Origin: Apostichopus japonicus
Taxonomy: Eukaryota > Echinodermata > Holothuroidea > Aspidochirotida > Stichopodidae
Reading direction: 5' to 3'
NCBI RefSeq assembly: GCF_037975245.1
Contig: NC_092574.1
Coordinates: 11,311,213-11,375,212 of the forward strand
DNA length: 64,000 nucleotides
Shown: positions 12,266 through 23,480 of the stretch, one piece after another
Numbering within the stretch: the stretch's first letter is position 1
How the letters are laid out: every line of letters begins with the position of its first letter
Made by a program: the position numbers and the translations under genes
The notes under the pieces: generated by a model
What the model saw: only the letters and a program-made list of their open reading frames with translations
Told to the model about the DNA's origin: nothing
Database searches by the model: none

Positions 12266-14086
12266 AGTATTCTAGTCATCATATAGACCGGGCAGAAGAC
12301 ACCCTGCATGTACCCGGTTTGCTGATACACAATCTATGAGAATTTAATATAAATAGAAGAAACTCAGATCGTAGCAAATCTCCAAAATAAGTAAGATACC
12401 ATCATTGTGTGCGGAACCTTGATAAGTTTTAGGACACGACTATATATACTGCCCCCGCCCCACCCTCCATTACTATTTGGTGCCCTTGCCCTCCCCTCCA
12501 TCACTATTTGGTGCCCTTCCCCCCCCCCCCTCCGGGCCCCGCCCCCTTTCATAAGTTTTTGGTGCCCCTTCCAGCTCAAAATTCCTGGCTTCATGGCAAG
12601 GACTGGAACTAGTGGGACGGACCTACGTTCCGCGAACTAACGTTTGATATTTAGAAACTGAGCAGTTTAAATGACTTGACATATACAATTAATAAAAAAT
12701 ACTAAAAAAAAACATTCGTAGGCGTTCTTTTGTGTTCACATGTATTTTTGTATTTTAAGAAACAGCCGACAGGGCTGCATGCTTTAATAAAAGCAGGAAA
12801 GCGCTTCGCAAGCAACAAAACCTTAAATAAGCATTCGTTGTCTAGGTTTCAGTTTCCCTTTCTGTGATATTGTTGTATAGGTTTGACCTATGTACACCCT
12901 TTAGGAGCATGTGATACTATGAGAGTATGAGGGGGGGGGGGACCTTGAATTCTTCTCCAGTTTCGCCAACTTCACAAAACAGATGTTAATTTCGAATTGT
13001 GCGAGAAGGAAACGACAACCTCCTTTTGAATGTAACACTACACATAGCACTTGCGTTAAATTTCAAGTTCAAATTTTGTTCATTTAAAAACATTCCAAAG
13101 TCAACTTGTACGGTCACATGTTCGCATTAGATATATATACATATCATTTGCCGATTCAGTGCTGTTTCCTTTTTTCTGCTTCTACTTTCCCCGTGTTTGG
13201 AGAGAGTGGGATAGAATGAAAGGGAAAATACCGGCTTCATTTCTATGCTTCCTTCTTGATAATGTTACTACATATACTCCGCTGAACATGAACTTCGATA
13301 ACGCTTGACAAAGACGCAGCTTTCCCCAAAACCCCACCCTCAACCGCTTCCTCCCACTTCGTTAGCCTCACCCAATTGTCACCTCAAACCTTCGACAGCA
13401 TTTCATCATTTTAAACCCTGATAATTTCCTCGATTTGTGCCTCACCCATTGCCACGTTTGTTCGAAACTGTTGTTCCTTGAGGAACAGAAATGGTATCTG
13501 ACTTCGGAGGTGTCCTTTACAATCGATGATACGTATAGCAGGTCTCCATTGATAACTAAAATTGTCCAATATAAGCGGTGACGTCATATGACCTATTGGG
13601 TACCCGTTGGGTATCCATCGACCTACATCTCTGACGCCGTCGCTTGTATGCAGTTTGGACTTTGGACCAAAACTAAGTTACGAAGTCCGCCAAAAATAAA
13701 TAACATTTTTTTTGGACATTTTTATGCCATTCCCAAGAACTTCCTCACATTGAGATATTTGAATGGCTAATATTAATATCACACAACTCCTATACGAATT
13801 GTAAAAAGGTTAAACCCTACCAAGCTGCAGGTCACTCCTCTGTGACATATGCATATTCAATACCTATTTTAACAGATCTTTGTATTTTGTGTACCTTTAA
13901 AAGTAAACATACATGTGCCCGTGTAGTACCACTTGCAGGGTTGAGAATCTCCTGTGGAGATGATTTACTACAGCTTTCTTGGCTTAAATCTGAGATAATT
14001 ATTATCCAGACTAGACAAACTTTGGGTCAAAATATGTTACTCTTTAAAACAAACATCAACGACTGGACAAGGCCTGCAAAACCTAA
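12266..14086. other. Non-coding stretch, no gene recognised
   Basis: A CCC-rich direct repeat built on 'ctatttggtgccctt' lies at about 12465-12515. The frames at 12364-12640 run over it on both strands and are artefacts. A G-run lies near 12930. Confidence 0.35.
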
Positions 14087-14094
14087 ATAAAGGT

Positions 14095-14317
14095 AGTGGC
14101 GGACACAGGATATCAAACTTTGGGGAGGGGTCCCCTTGTAGCGTTTGGGGGTCCTCCCTTAGTAAACTTCAACGTTTAGACGTCAAATTGTGCATTCCTG
14201 AGACATAATTATTCTACAACTGATGTCTACAATTAGGCCTGAAACGCAAGTTTGTGCTGATAAATAATGACCGTTTCCCCTGACGGACCCACCCCACTTC
14301 CGTTGCACACGTCACTG
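14095..14317. mobile_element. Degenerate hAT-like MITE
   Basis: Begins TAGTGGCGGACACAGG and ends CACGTCACTG, resembling a decayed CAGTGGCGG-type terminus pair. The flanking octamers AATAAAGG (14087-14094) and AATAATAG (14318-14325) match at 6 of 8 positions, consistent with an old target duplication. About 223 bp, no coding potential. Confidence 0.45.
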
Positions 14318-14325
14318 AATAATAG

Positions 14326-14882
14326 ATGTCTCTATAACCTACGACATACGACGATATGTCCAACGTATAGCTACCTTACAGGGAAGAGATATGCCTAAAT
14401 ATTTAACCCATACGCTGTAAAGAACAGCCTATAAGCATAAACCTAAATAACCTGCACATTATATAGTGCTGAAATGCCTGGCCTAGCCTTTAGCCTTGCC
14501 TTCTTCAATGCCAAATGCCAATTGCGCAATGGTTATTTTATATTTGGTCAAGGGCTGGTAAAAGCCTATAGCTAAGCACCGGTGAATGTTATTCTGCTTG
14601 TTTTAGTGCGACGGAAACATACCACATAAGGGCTCGTAAATAGCATTGTACTAGTTACTGTGGTGCACCAGGTGGTAAAAGCGGCAGTTAATTACATAAT
14701 TTGAGTTAAAAGATAAACAACCGATTGCTGTTTATTGGACGTAGACATGCGCTGTACGAAATTTTACCCAGATTTTATCACCCTTGTTATTCACGCAGGA
14801 GTCGACAGGGTATATGCAAACACTTATCACTAAATGCAGGATGAAAATATAATATATATATATATATATATTTATACAGAAT

Positions 14883-14935
<53 letters not shown>
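14326..14935. other. Non-coding stretch with TA microsatellites
   Basis: Unique-looking to about 14845, then TA-rich tracts at about 14850-14935. No gene seen. Confidence 0.4.
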
Positions 14936-14936
<1 letters not shown>

Positions 14937-14937
14937 G

Positions 14938-15112
14938 CCTACAGTGGAATTACGATCTTCCTTACCGGTTTCGAACCTCTGGACATACAATCAGCGTCCA
15001 TAGCCTAGTGGTTAGGGTGTCCGCGTACAGAGCGGGAGGCCCGTGGTTCGAATCCCGGTGGAGGCTGAAAGTTTTTTCACTGTTCTTGATTTTCCAACTC
15101 ATTACGATTTTC
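14938..15112 (+). mobile_element. tRNA-derived SINE, copy 1
   Basis: Contains a pol III type A-box-like segment (TAGTGGTTAGGGTG, about 15007-15020) and a B box (GGTTCGAATCCCG, about 15045-15057). Around these a near-complete tRNA fold can be drawn: acceptor strands GCGTCCA and TGGAGGC with one mismatch, and an anticodon stem TCCGC/GCGGG around a 7-base loop. A tail containing CACTGTTCTTGATTTTCCAAC and ACTCATTACG is shared with the copies at 38686-38866 and 58365-58535, and TA-rich sequence follows. The same 5' segment, GGTTTCGAACCTCTGG, precedes the tRNA-like part in this copy and, with changes, in the others. This makes a SINE more likely than a lone tRNA gene. Confidence 0.7.
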
Positions 15113-16682
15113 ATTTATATATATTCATTTGCCTTTGTCGTTTACCTCCATTGCATTTATATATATATATATATATTTATACAGAATGAGAGAGAGGTGG
15201 AGAGAGCATGCGTCAGATACATTTACAATGCTCACAGACAAATGAAAAGTAAGACAAAATAGTTAAGGAAAATACTTTTGAAAAACTTACTTCAAGGCTC
15301 AACAGTGGGTAAGAAGCCAGTCAATACTGATGCGATAAAGTTCCCTACGGTTACGCCGAGTATAACTCTACGCACAGACTAGCATGTATAGACTGGTGTA
15401 TACTTTTCGATTTGACTATTTAGTATAGGTAAATAATTAATGAACGAATAAGGAAAGTTCGTTGACGCTTCGAATTTTGTAGTGGACTCTGCCCCTAGTG
15501 CTGTAAGGTATTAGGGTAAATCATTAAACAAATTACAAACAATCTCTAACGGGGCTAACGTCGATGGTAGCGTTTAATGGCCATTCTTGGTTTCTATATA
15601 TATCAACTCCGATGAGTGTAACGTTTTGCATTGTGATGTCTCAGTCTCTTCATTCTTAATTGATATATACAGGTACCGTATCATTCCACAATTACAGTGA
15701 TGCATATTCGATCGAAAGGTTAACCATTCTCGTTTGGGAAAAGTGTCACAAAATGGCCAAATTTAGTAATTGTTTTAGGCCTAGCATATTTTCAGAAATC
15801 TTCATAGTTGTTCTTTGCTGCTTGTTTATATCAAAGAACAATATTCGAGATACTAGGTAGGATTGGTGGTGATATCAAACATTTTAGAAATTCCTTTGGT
15901 TAATTGTGGATATTATACTCTATTAAGAGAGCAATCGGAAGGGTTGGGTTCATTATGCTTGACGTGCTCCTATAGTAGCTTAAATGGTAATGGCATGTTA
16001 GTTTTCAAGTGTCATGCATGCAGGCCAAGCTATCAGCTAACAAGTGGTGGGATAGTAAATGCCAGTTGAAAACTGCTATCTATGCTTAAGGAGACTTGAA
16101 AAGTACGTGGCAAGTTCAGTGTGTAAAGCAATAAGATGATTAATTGTGACGCGACACCTGCATTGCATTTCATCCAATCGCATCATATCAGCAGTGTGTG
16201 AAATAATAGAAGATCAGTTGATCCAAACAAAACCGGATTTCAAACAGCTATAGAGTTGATGCCTAACCGTAGCCATACCTAGGTACAGGGTATCATGCCC
16301 CCCTGCCCCTTGCAGACTATACATGTGCCCCTACTGAGAATTACTCCTTACGGACTTGGTTGAGTACGTAGATTTCATAGGCCTGTTTACATGACATTAT
16401 CTTATTCCAAATCGAATAGCTTTGTCATTAAATTTCATTTTCAAATTTCATCTCAATTAATCTTCAATATGTCTGTTTGTGTTCGCATTTGCACTTCATT
16501 ATTTAAGCATATGATAGCTAATAAGATAAACGCAAAGCACTCATCTAAATGAAGTGGATAAAACTTTTGATTTATTGTTGTAGTTGTATACGGAATTATG
16601 TTGTAGCAATAAATACGTACGTACGTATAGGTACACCAACAGGAAGTATGTATTACGAGCAAGTGTAATGATGCACGTTGTA
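15113..16682. other. Non-coding stretch, no gene recognised
   Basis: A short (TA)n lies at 15159-15176. Frames at 15660-15860 and 15863-16069 lack recognisable domains and consistent splice sites. Confidence 0.35.
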
Positions 16683-17194
16683 CGTATGGGCAGGGGCGGA
16701 TCCAGGGGGGGGGCCGACCCGGCCCCGGCCCCCCCTTTTTGGAAATCAGTTGCGTTTTTTTTATGTGGGAGTACTTTAAATTCCTAATAGGCATAACTTG
16801 GTGAAAGAAAAGCCTAATATATATCCAGCTGTTCTTCCCTGAAACGCGATCGTTTTTATTCCAAATTTGAAACTAAGGCAATTACCGGGCCTACGCGACA
16901 TCACGTATTAATTAGATACGGCTCAGTACTATAGTGCTGACTATTACTGTCAGGGAAAATCAATGCACAGTTAGCAAGTATATCATAATTATCTGAATGA
17001 AACGGGGTGTAGGCGGTTTAACACTATCTAACGCAACGTAGTCGCCAAGAACCTGAAGTATTTTTAAGGGAGGGCCCAAGGAACATGAACTTATAGCATG
17101 CTCCTCGTGGTGAATCATAATTGCACCTATTAGGTGAATTGAGTGTACTGTTAATAGTAGGAGAGACTAGTGTATAGGTTCTTATGACCAACTA

Positions 17195-17241
17195 GACCGG
17201 TTTCTGCTCTCAAACTTTATAGGAGCTTCATCAGTAGTAGC
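17195..17241 (-). ncRNA. Hammerhead ribozyme candidate (best of the set)
   Basis: On the minus strand: stem I strand ACTA, core CTGATGA (17234-17228), stem II GCTC/GAGC around a 13-base loop, core GAA, stem III ACC/GGT with no loop, cleavage triplet GTC (17197-17195), then the stem I partner TAGT (17194-17191). All invariant core residues (CUGAUGA, GAA, A15.1-U16.1, NUH triplet) are present. The base pair expected next to the core at 10.1-11.1 is an A-A mismatch, which may lower activity. Confidence 0.55.
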
Positions 17242-18115
17242 CTTTGAATATTTTATATTCGGCCTGGGCGTCTCGTTCTCAAAATGCATCTATTTTCTGT
17301 GCACGAGTTTTTATGGGCTCATAATGCAGCTATAAGAGCATCTAAAAGAGCTTCGTGTGAACCTTCAGAGTCAGCTGATTCTTCGTTAGTATGAAACCTT
17401 GAGTTAACAAGTAAACCTTTGAGATTTTGGTTTTATTTTTTGATTTATTATATTATATATAATAATTTGGGCGCTGTCGGCAAATTTTGGGTCTGTCGGC
17501 AAAAGGAGAAAAGGTGAAGAGAGCGGAAGGGGAAGAAAGAAGGAAAGCTGAATAAAGAAAAGGAGAACGGGAGCTTCTTTATCGGTTATTTCGATTTTCC
17601 AGTTCTTCATCTGATAAACTCATTCACCAATCCAATCACCCGACGCCTGCAAGTTAAAAACCTCTCTGCAAATAACTGATAATGTCACGGCCGTCAGTAT
17701 AGCTACTGTAGCCAGGCTCAGCTAGACGAGTGCCAGAATCACCGGCAACTCAGTGAAAGAAATGGAATTAAAGGCTTCCGTATAGGCCGTAGCCCATGAG
17801 TCGTGCTATCGTGTGACAACGTGTTGTTATTATCCTATGTTCAGAATGACGTCATCGCAGATGTCATTCGTTCTCCGTGGAAAACTTAAGGACACGGCTC
17901 ACGAATTGTACACGATTTTTAACGTTTCTCGCTTGTATATCAATGAATGTTGTTATTTCTCATTACCGGAAAGTTTTCTGAACATTTTCATCACGAAGTT
18001 TCACTATTTCAACGATCGGTGAAAGAGAAAACACAGTTCGATAATTGGTCCCAATTAATTCTTCTTCTGCCGACTGCCATAAAAATAATATCGAAATGGA
18101 AATTCTACGGTGCAA

Positions 18116-18395
18116 AATTTGACTTAAAATATGCACCAGATTGCATCTAAGGACGTTTCAAAACTAAAAATTTTCCAAAGGGGAGGGGACACCCCCTCCC
18201 CTTAGACCCCTCCCCCATTTCAGTCACCACTTCCAGATCCGTCGGCAAATCAAATTTGACTTAAAATATACACCAGATTGCATCTAAGGACGTTTCAAAA
18301 CTAAAAATTTTCCAAAGGGGAGGAGACACCCCCTCCCCTTAGACCCCTCCCCCATTTCAGTCACCACTTCCAGATCCGTCGGCAAATCAAATTCT
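18116..18395. repeat. Tandem duplication of an approximately 130-bp unit
   Basis: Two nearly identical units in direct order, each running from AAATTTGACTTAAAATAT through GCATCTAAGGACGTTTC, a CCCCTCCCC hairpin-like segment and CCAGATCCGTCGGCAAATC. The second starts near 18248. A related segment lies at 18825-18905. Confidence 0.85.
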
Positions 18396-20838
18396 CCACA
18401 CCCCCCCCCCCAACAAAAAAACCGCTACGCCCCTGAATAGGAAGCAAGAAATAATCCACAAATTCCGATACATTTTCGGTCGGTGATCCGTTTCCGCTTA
18501 TTATCAGGCCCTCCCTTAAAAATACTTCAGGTTCTTGGCGACTACGTTGCGTTAGATAGTGTAAAACCGCCTACACCCCCCTTTCATTAATAAGTATATC
18601 ATAATTATCTCATTGAATATATCTTGTTTTATGTTTTTTCTTTGGGTGAATCTGGTGTCATAATTTCCGCGCAAAAGAAAAAACGAATCGACGCAATAAT
18701 AGTGTATCCATTGTACATGCACTGTTGAGCGTTCTTAAATATGTGTCTATCGAGCAAAAATATGTGCACAAAAAAGCGTGTCTGCAACGTATCTGGTTTT
18801 TCTAGTTGCGAAATGTTTCACCATTTTGCATCTAAGCACTCACAATTAACCAAAAATTTCCAAGGGGGAGGGGGCCCCTCCCCCTAGACCCCTCCCCCAG
18901 GACGCAGATCACTAAAGTGCTACCATCGGGATGTCGGCCCCCCCTTTCTCAAAATCCTGGATCCGCCCCTGCGTATGGGTGTGTGTATGTAATGCGTGTA
19001 TGCGTTAATGCATACACTGAAAAAATAAACTAGTCAATATTGCCACGGACTAACGTTAAATTAGTCTATAACGTTAGTCAATGCACACGGACTAGCAAAA
19101 ATCTTCGTTTCATCGCTGCTTCTTAGTTAGTTTACACTGACTAAGGAAAATATAATCGCAGCTTAGTCGGTGGCGACGGACTAAGGTATTTTAACCCATG
19201 GACTAAGAACGATACGGACACCCGATTAACGCCATAATCGTAGCTTAGTCGGTGTCGACCGACTAATGTATTTTAACCCAATTCGATTCACTTCAATTTG
19301 GAAACCGAGAGGCAACGGCAGCTTGCTGGGCTTGGCATAGTTTCATACGATCACTCTAAGCAACTTTCAACCGTAAATCACCCAAGAAGGTCTTTAGAAC
19401 AATGGAGGTATTAACTGCATCATCGGCCTACCTGTTATTCCTTTAACTTGAAGGTAAAATTAAAGTTAATTGTTAGGCCACTGGCACTAGTACTGTATTA
19501 TGGTTAGTGTAACGCTACCGTTGTCACGTTGGCGTTTCGCAATACACAAGTGCAATGACAGTGAGTAGCCTATAGGCTTCTACTGGGTACTGCAGTGCAT
19601 TCTCAACACTAAAGTGTGCATCCTAAACACCAATTAACAATGTGTTATGTGTGTATTGGGCTAGATTGAACAGTGGCACATAATCTTCTTATTTATTCCC
19701 AAACAAATGCTGGAACTATAAGGCTCAATAGTTTATTTGAAGTCTACACTCATTTGGTAAAGATTTCCTGTAATTTCCCATGTGAATCTAAATGGGTAGG
19801 CTTTGTGATATTGAATAAGCAAGGCTAGACCTTCAAACGTACAGTCACAGTAGGCTGAACAAATTATGTTGGCTAGTCAACGGTATTATATGTTGCGAGC
19901 AGTCAGGATGCACGCTTCAGTTCTATTTAACCTTTTCATTTATCATTTTTTAGTATTTAATTTCCGGTCACGCCCAGGAAACAATTGCGACATTCCTTCA
20001 CGGTCGACTTGCTTACTGTAAGAAGTATTAACCGTTTTTTCTCAGGCAAGCTTGATAGTCTGAAGTTATTATAACATGTGCTTTTAGTATACTGCCAAAA
20101 GAGTAAGTTGTTGTATTTGTATTGATATTTTATGTAGAAGTAACGGAAAATTTAGTATGTTTAGTTTGGTCTAATTGCACGTTTTTTTTTCTGTCCAATG
20201 TAGTGCAGGGTTCACTTGCGCGAATTCAAATTATTCTGTTTATGTATATGTATATGCATCGATTCTTAGATTATGATGTTTTTTTGACATTTATTTGTAA
20301 TTCAAGCATATCTGTTTAGTAGCAAAGTGTAAAGGTTAAGATTAATTAGTTTTCTCTTTTTGATCCTAGATTGAATGAAACTCATTGGCGTAAATAATAG
20401 ATCAGATGATACAGTTTAACGCAGTTGCTAAAACTCTGGGTATTCTCTAGTCTTCGCCGGTCCATTATATACTTTAGTACTACTAGTAAGACTATATCAA
20501 AACGACCGAAGACAAACTTAGTGTAACAAAATACTGATTCTCCTCTAGCCTAGGTCTAAACAGGCTTGTTATGTGAGCAAGCAAAATAACAACTAAAAAC
20601 GATTAGGCCTATAAATAAGTTGGCTCAGTGCATTTCTGTTTCTAAAATTTTATATTTTTAAAGATCATAAAAGCAAACAAAGATTTAGCCCATGTCTTAT
20701 TATCTCTGTATTCTGGGCATTTGATTCTGGTTGCAATGGTGATGACACTCTCGTTCAAATTTTCAGCTTTATACAGTCTGCTTCAAACTTTGGGATTGTT
20801 TTTAGAGACTATAGTGGAAGCAAATCTCACATAACTTT

Positions 20839-21093
20839 GTGGTGACAACTTTATTTTTTTTTTCAAATGATGAATACTTTGCTGTTTCTTTCTTCCAGCA
20901 GGAATTGAAAAGCCAAATATCTGTCATGGGTGAGCTTTCCTGTGATGTACGACACCAGTGTGGAGGCAACAACAGAAGAGGAGAACTGTGTTATATATGG
21001 CTTAAAGACATGTTTAAGATGATATATTGGTACCCTTCGCAGAACAAAAGAGTTTATCCAAGACTCCAAAAAGCAAAGGAACAAGTACCATAG
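20839..21093 (+). other. Open frame inside the CACTA-like element, function unknown
   Basis: An 84-codon frame preceded by an acceptor-like cttccag near 20893-20899. Its C-terminal half is mixed in composition, with CGGNNRRGELCY followed by WYPSQNKRVYP. It could be an exon of an element protein or chance. A candidate AATAAA signal lies downstream near 22441. No family recognised. Confidence 0.2.
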
Positions 21094-21254
21094 AGAAAAA
21101 AGATGGAAGAGTGAGTTTAACTATTGTACCCAACTGTTTAATGATATTTAAGATACTTTTCATAACCTGTTTTAAATAAAAAAACAGTCTAGTATATCAT
21201 TTACGTGCAAGCTTCATAAGTTTGGTCAAATTTTCACTGATCTGTAGAGGGGTA

Positions 21255-21857
21255 GTCGAGAGGGTTTGGTTAGCTGGGAAGGTAATGGGAATGTAAGGGA
21301 TGGGCGGACTCTGGCAGTGGTGGCCCACCAATATAAAATACTGGAAATTCCCATCCCTTACATATGAAGTGATACCATTTTCCAGTAGTTTTCAACTGGT
21401 TACATCATGAGCTCATCTAGGTCAATGGGGGATGGGCATTTTGGGGGTCTACTGGCAGGGGTACCCCACCAATAAAAATTACTGGCAATGCCCATCCCTT
21501 GTATCTGAAGTCCTAACCAACATTTTCCAGTAGGTTTCAAGTGGTTACCTCATGAGCTGACCTAGGTCAGCCGTGAGGGGTCAATTATAGATCACTGGCA
21601 GGGGTACCCCACCACCAATAATTACTGGCAATTGCCATTTGTTGCTCTTGGGGCCATACCTGACACATTGTTCTTACTTTGATGTGGTTACCATGAAAGC
21701 TGCTCTAGGTTAGCTATTAGGTGACTTTAAAATTGCTCTCCCAGCCACATCCACCACAGTCGGTTTGCCAGTCATCAGGTTTCATATACAGGAATGCATT
21801 GTGAACATTGTGATGTACCAGGCAATTGGTTACCTTCCCAGCTAACCAAACCCTCTG
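21255..21857. repeat. Triple tandem repeat between 26-bp inverted repeats
   Basis: GAGGGTTTGGTTAGCTGGGA near 21258 is mirrored by TCCCAGCTAACCAAACCCTC near 21836. Between them lie three diverged copies of an approximately 130-165-bp unit, each with ACTGGCAGxGGTxCCCCACCA, 'atgcccatccctt' and 'gtggttacctcatgagct' variants. Confidence 0.75.
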
Positions 21858-22887
21858 GGATCCCGGTCTATTGGGATCATTATTAACATGATTAACATAA
21901 TTATTAAGCTTTGAGAAATAACTTGGTGTTATGCTGTGCAAAGCTAATAATAATTTGGTAAAGCTGCTATTCCTGGCTTATAATTTGAGGGACCTAGATT
22001 TAAATGTATACCTCCCAATATGTTATAAACTTTTAATGTAAATGTATGTTTATGATAATGTGAGTTATCATGTGCTATATCTGTATCTGTGCTTACACGT
22101 ATATCATATTTTCTGTCCACAGGTCAATAATGGTGCAGATTTTGGCTTCCTGAAGACAAGTGGGAGGCCATTTGTAGTTAAGAGAAACACTCTTTGATCG
22201 TGAAGACTTAACTGGTGTCGATTTGGGGTACCACTTTAAAACGAAAGTCATGAGGAACCCTTGCCCAAGATTCAACTTTGCATTATTGTGCAGTGCTATA
22301 CTTTTGCGATTCATGTTTGATCCATTAACTTGTCTTAACTTTGTTGGAAAAAAAATCAGATTTTCAGATTTTATTTACAGTGATTTCTTCTCTATTTGTC
22401 GAAAGTCAGCCTTTTGTAGACATCAGAAGTTTGATCAGAAATAAATACTGCCAACGTACACATTATTTGTGTTTCTTCTGCTCTCTTTTCTTTCAGTGAT
22501 GCTAGTCAGTGAAACTAGTCGGGTTTAATTCTTTCAGTGAATCTAGTCAGTGCAACTAGTCAGTCGATACCGACTAAGAAAGGTTAGTCGGGAGAGGCAC
22601 CATCCTGACTAATGTAAAACCTGCTATAAACTAGTCGGTGGCTCATATAAATTAGTCGGTAAAGACCGACTAATGTCACCAACTAATGTAACTGACTAAT
22701 ATACATTTACCAACTAAGAAATTGTTGATGGACTAAGCTGACGGACTAAGATGACCGACTAAGAAATCCAACTGACTAAGGAATAAATTAGTCGGTATAG
22801 CAACTGACTAAGGCTATGTTAGTCGGGAGAGGCACCAGATGGACTAACGTTTTGTTAGTCGGTGAACCAATTTAAGTTTTCAGTGTA

Positions 22888-23055
22888 TGTGTATATGGAA
22901 TGTGTGTGTATGTAATGTGTGTATGTAACGCGTGTATGTAATGTGTGTGTGTGACGCTTTAGCTTGTATGCACGATAACTCAACAAGGAAATTACCAATC
23001 ACTACCATACTTGGTGTGTGGGTGGCCCATTGTGACTAGCCTGAACCCTGTTGAT
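22888..23055. repeat. GTATGTAATGTGT-rich tract
   Basis: GT/TATG-rich repetitive tract at 22888-22965, similar to sequence at 18972-19014 on the other side of the CACTA-like element. The two appear to be halves of one original tract. Confidence 0.6.
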
Positions 23056-23480
23056 TTTGGTGCCGGCAAAGGTCACCAAAGGTCAGTTAGATGCCAAAAC
23101 CAATATATTAAAAATAGCAATAACTCCCATTGACAGGGTCCGACATGGTTGATATTTTGGGAGTAGTTGTGCATGGGGTAAGGGATCGTTTCCAAACATA
23201 ATGGTAATGTGATCGAAGGTCAACAAAGGTCAATTAATGATAAAAAAAACTAGTATTTTTGCGATAACTTGAGAACGAAATGTCCGTTAGGGCTGGGAGT
23301 TGCTTCAATGTAATCCAATTGTCGACCCGCATCTGGTGACCCTTGACCTCAATTTGACCTCTGTGACCTTTACGTGTTTTGGGGGATTTTTACAGTTTTG
23401 ATGCTATTTTCAGATGTCAAAGGTACCTTCTGATCATAAATGTCCATAGGTTGACCCCGCGTGACCTTTTTGTGCAAAGT
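23056..23480. repeat. Interspersed repeat rich in AGGTCA words
   Basis: Many AGGTCA/TGACCT half-sites occur on both strands within about 420 bp, including AAAGGTCAGTT, GAAGGTCAACAAAGGTCAA, CCCTTGACCTC and TTTGACCTCTGTGACCTTT. The surrounding text reads like a decayed tandem repeat. AGGTCA is the half-site of nuclear receptors, but such arrays are often only repeat families. Confidence 0.45.

Larger units (their letters stand above)
16976..18611. mobile_element. Nested inverted-repeat insertion flanked by 19-bp direct repeats
   Basis: AAGTATATCATAATTATCT occurs in direct orientation at about 16976-16994 and about 18593-18611. Just inside lie inverted arms of about 80 bp (about 16996-17077 and 18507-18590) sharing words such as GTAGTCGCCAAGAACCTG and its complement. 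The left end of the interior holds a hammerhead-like motif (17195-17241). Long terminal arms in inverted orientation, variable target duplications above 10 bp and hammerhead motifs are described for Penelope-like retroelements. No reverse transcriptase frame remains, so the assignment is inference. Confidence 0.5.
16691..18971. mobile_element. Non-autonomous hAT element (2.28 kb) with an 8-bp target duplication
   Basis: Terminal inverted repeats CAGGGGCGGATCCAGG and CCTGGATCCGCCCCTG are perfect over 16 bp. The octamer CGTATGGG occurs directly before (16683-16690) and directly after (18972-18979), which defines the insertion. No transposase frame is present. The interior carries a nested inverted-repeat insertion (16976-18611), a tandem duplication (18116-18395) and low-complexity G/C-rich segments. 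It sits at the left end of a GTATGT-rich tract that is also interrupted by the CACTA-like element starting at 19015. Confidence 0.9.
19015..22885. mobile_element. CACTA-like (EnSpm) element, about 3.9 kb
   Basis: Begins CACTGAAAA and ends TTTTCAGTG, and is flanked by TA on both sides. Both subterminal regions (about 19030-19280 and 22495-22870) are crowded with GACTAA/TTAGTC words in both orientations, often as TTAGTCGGT. Short CACTR termini plus dense subterminal motif arrays are typical of EnSpm/CACTA transposons, where they bind transposase. The target duplication is at most 2 bp, shorter than usual for the group. No transposase domain was recognised, so this is a non-autonomous or heavily decayed copy. 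It interrupts a GTATGT-rich tract. Confidence 0.6.

Noticed and set aside
15000-15070. A functional tRNA gene
   Set aside because: The fold is near-complete, but the shared flanks with two other degraded copies and the TA-rich tail mark it as a SINE.
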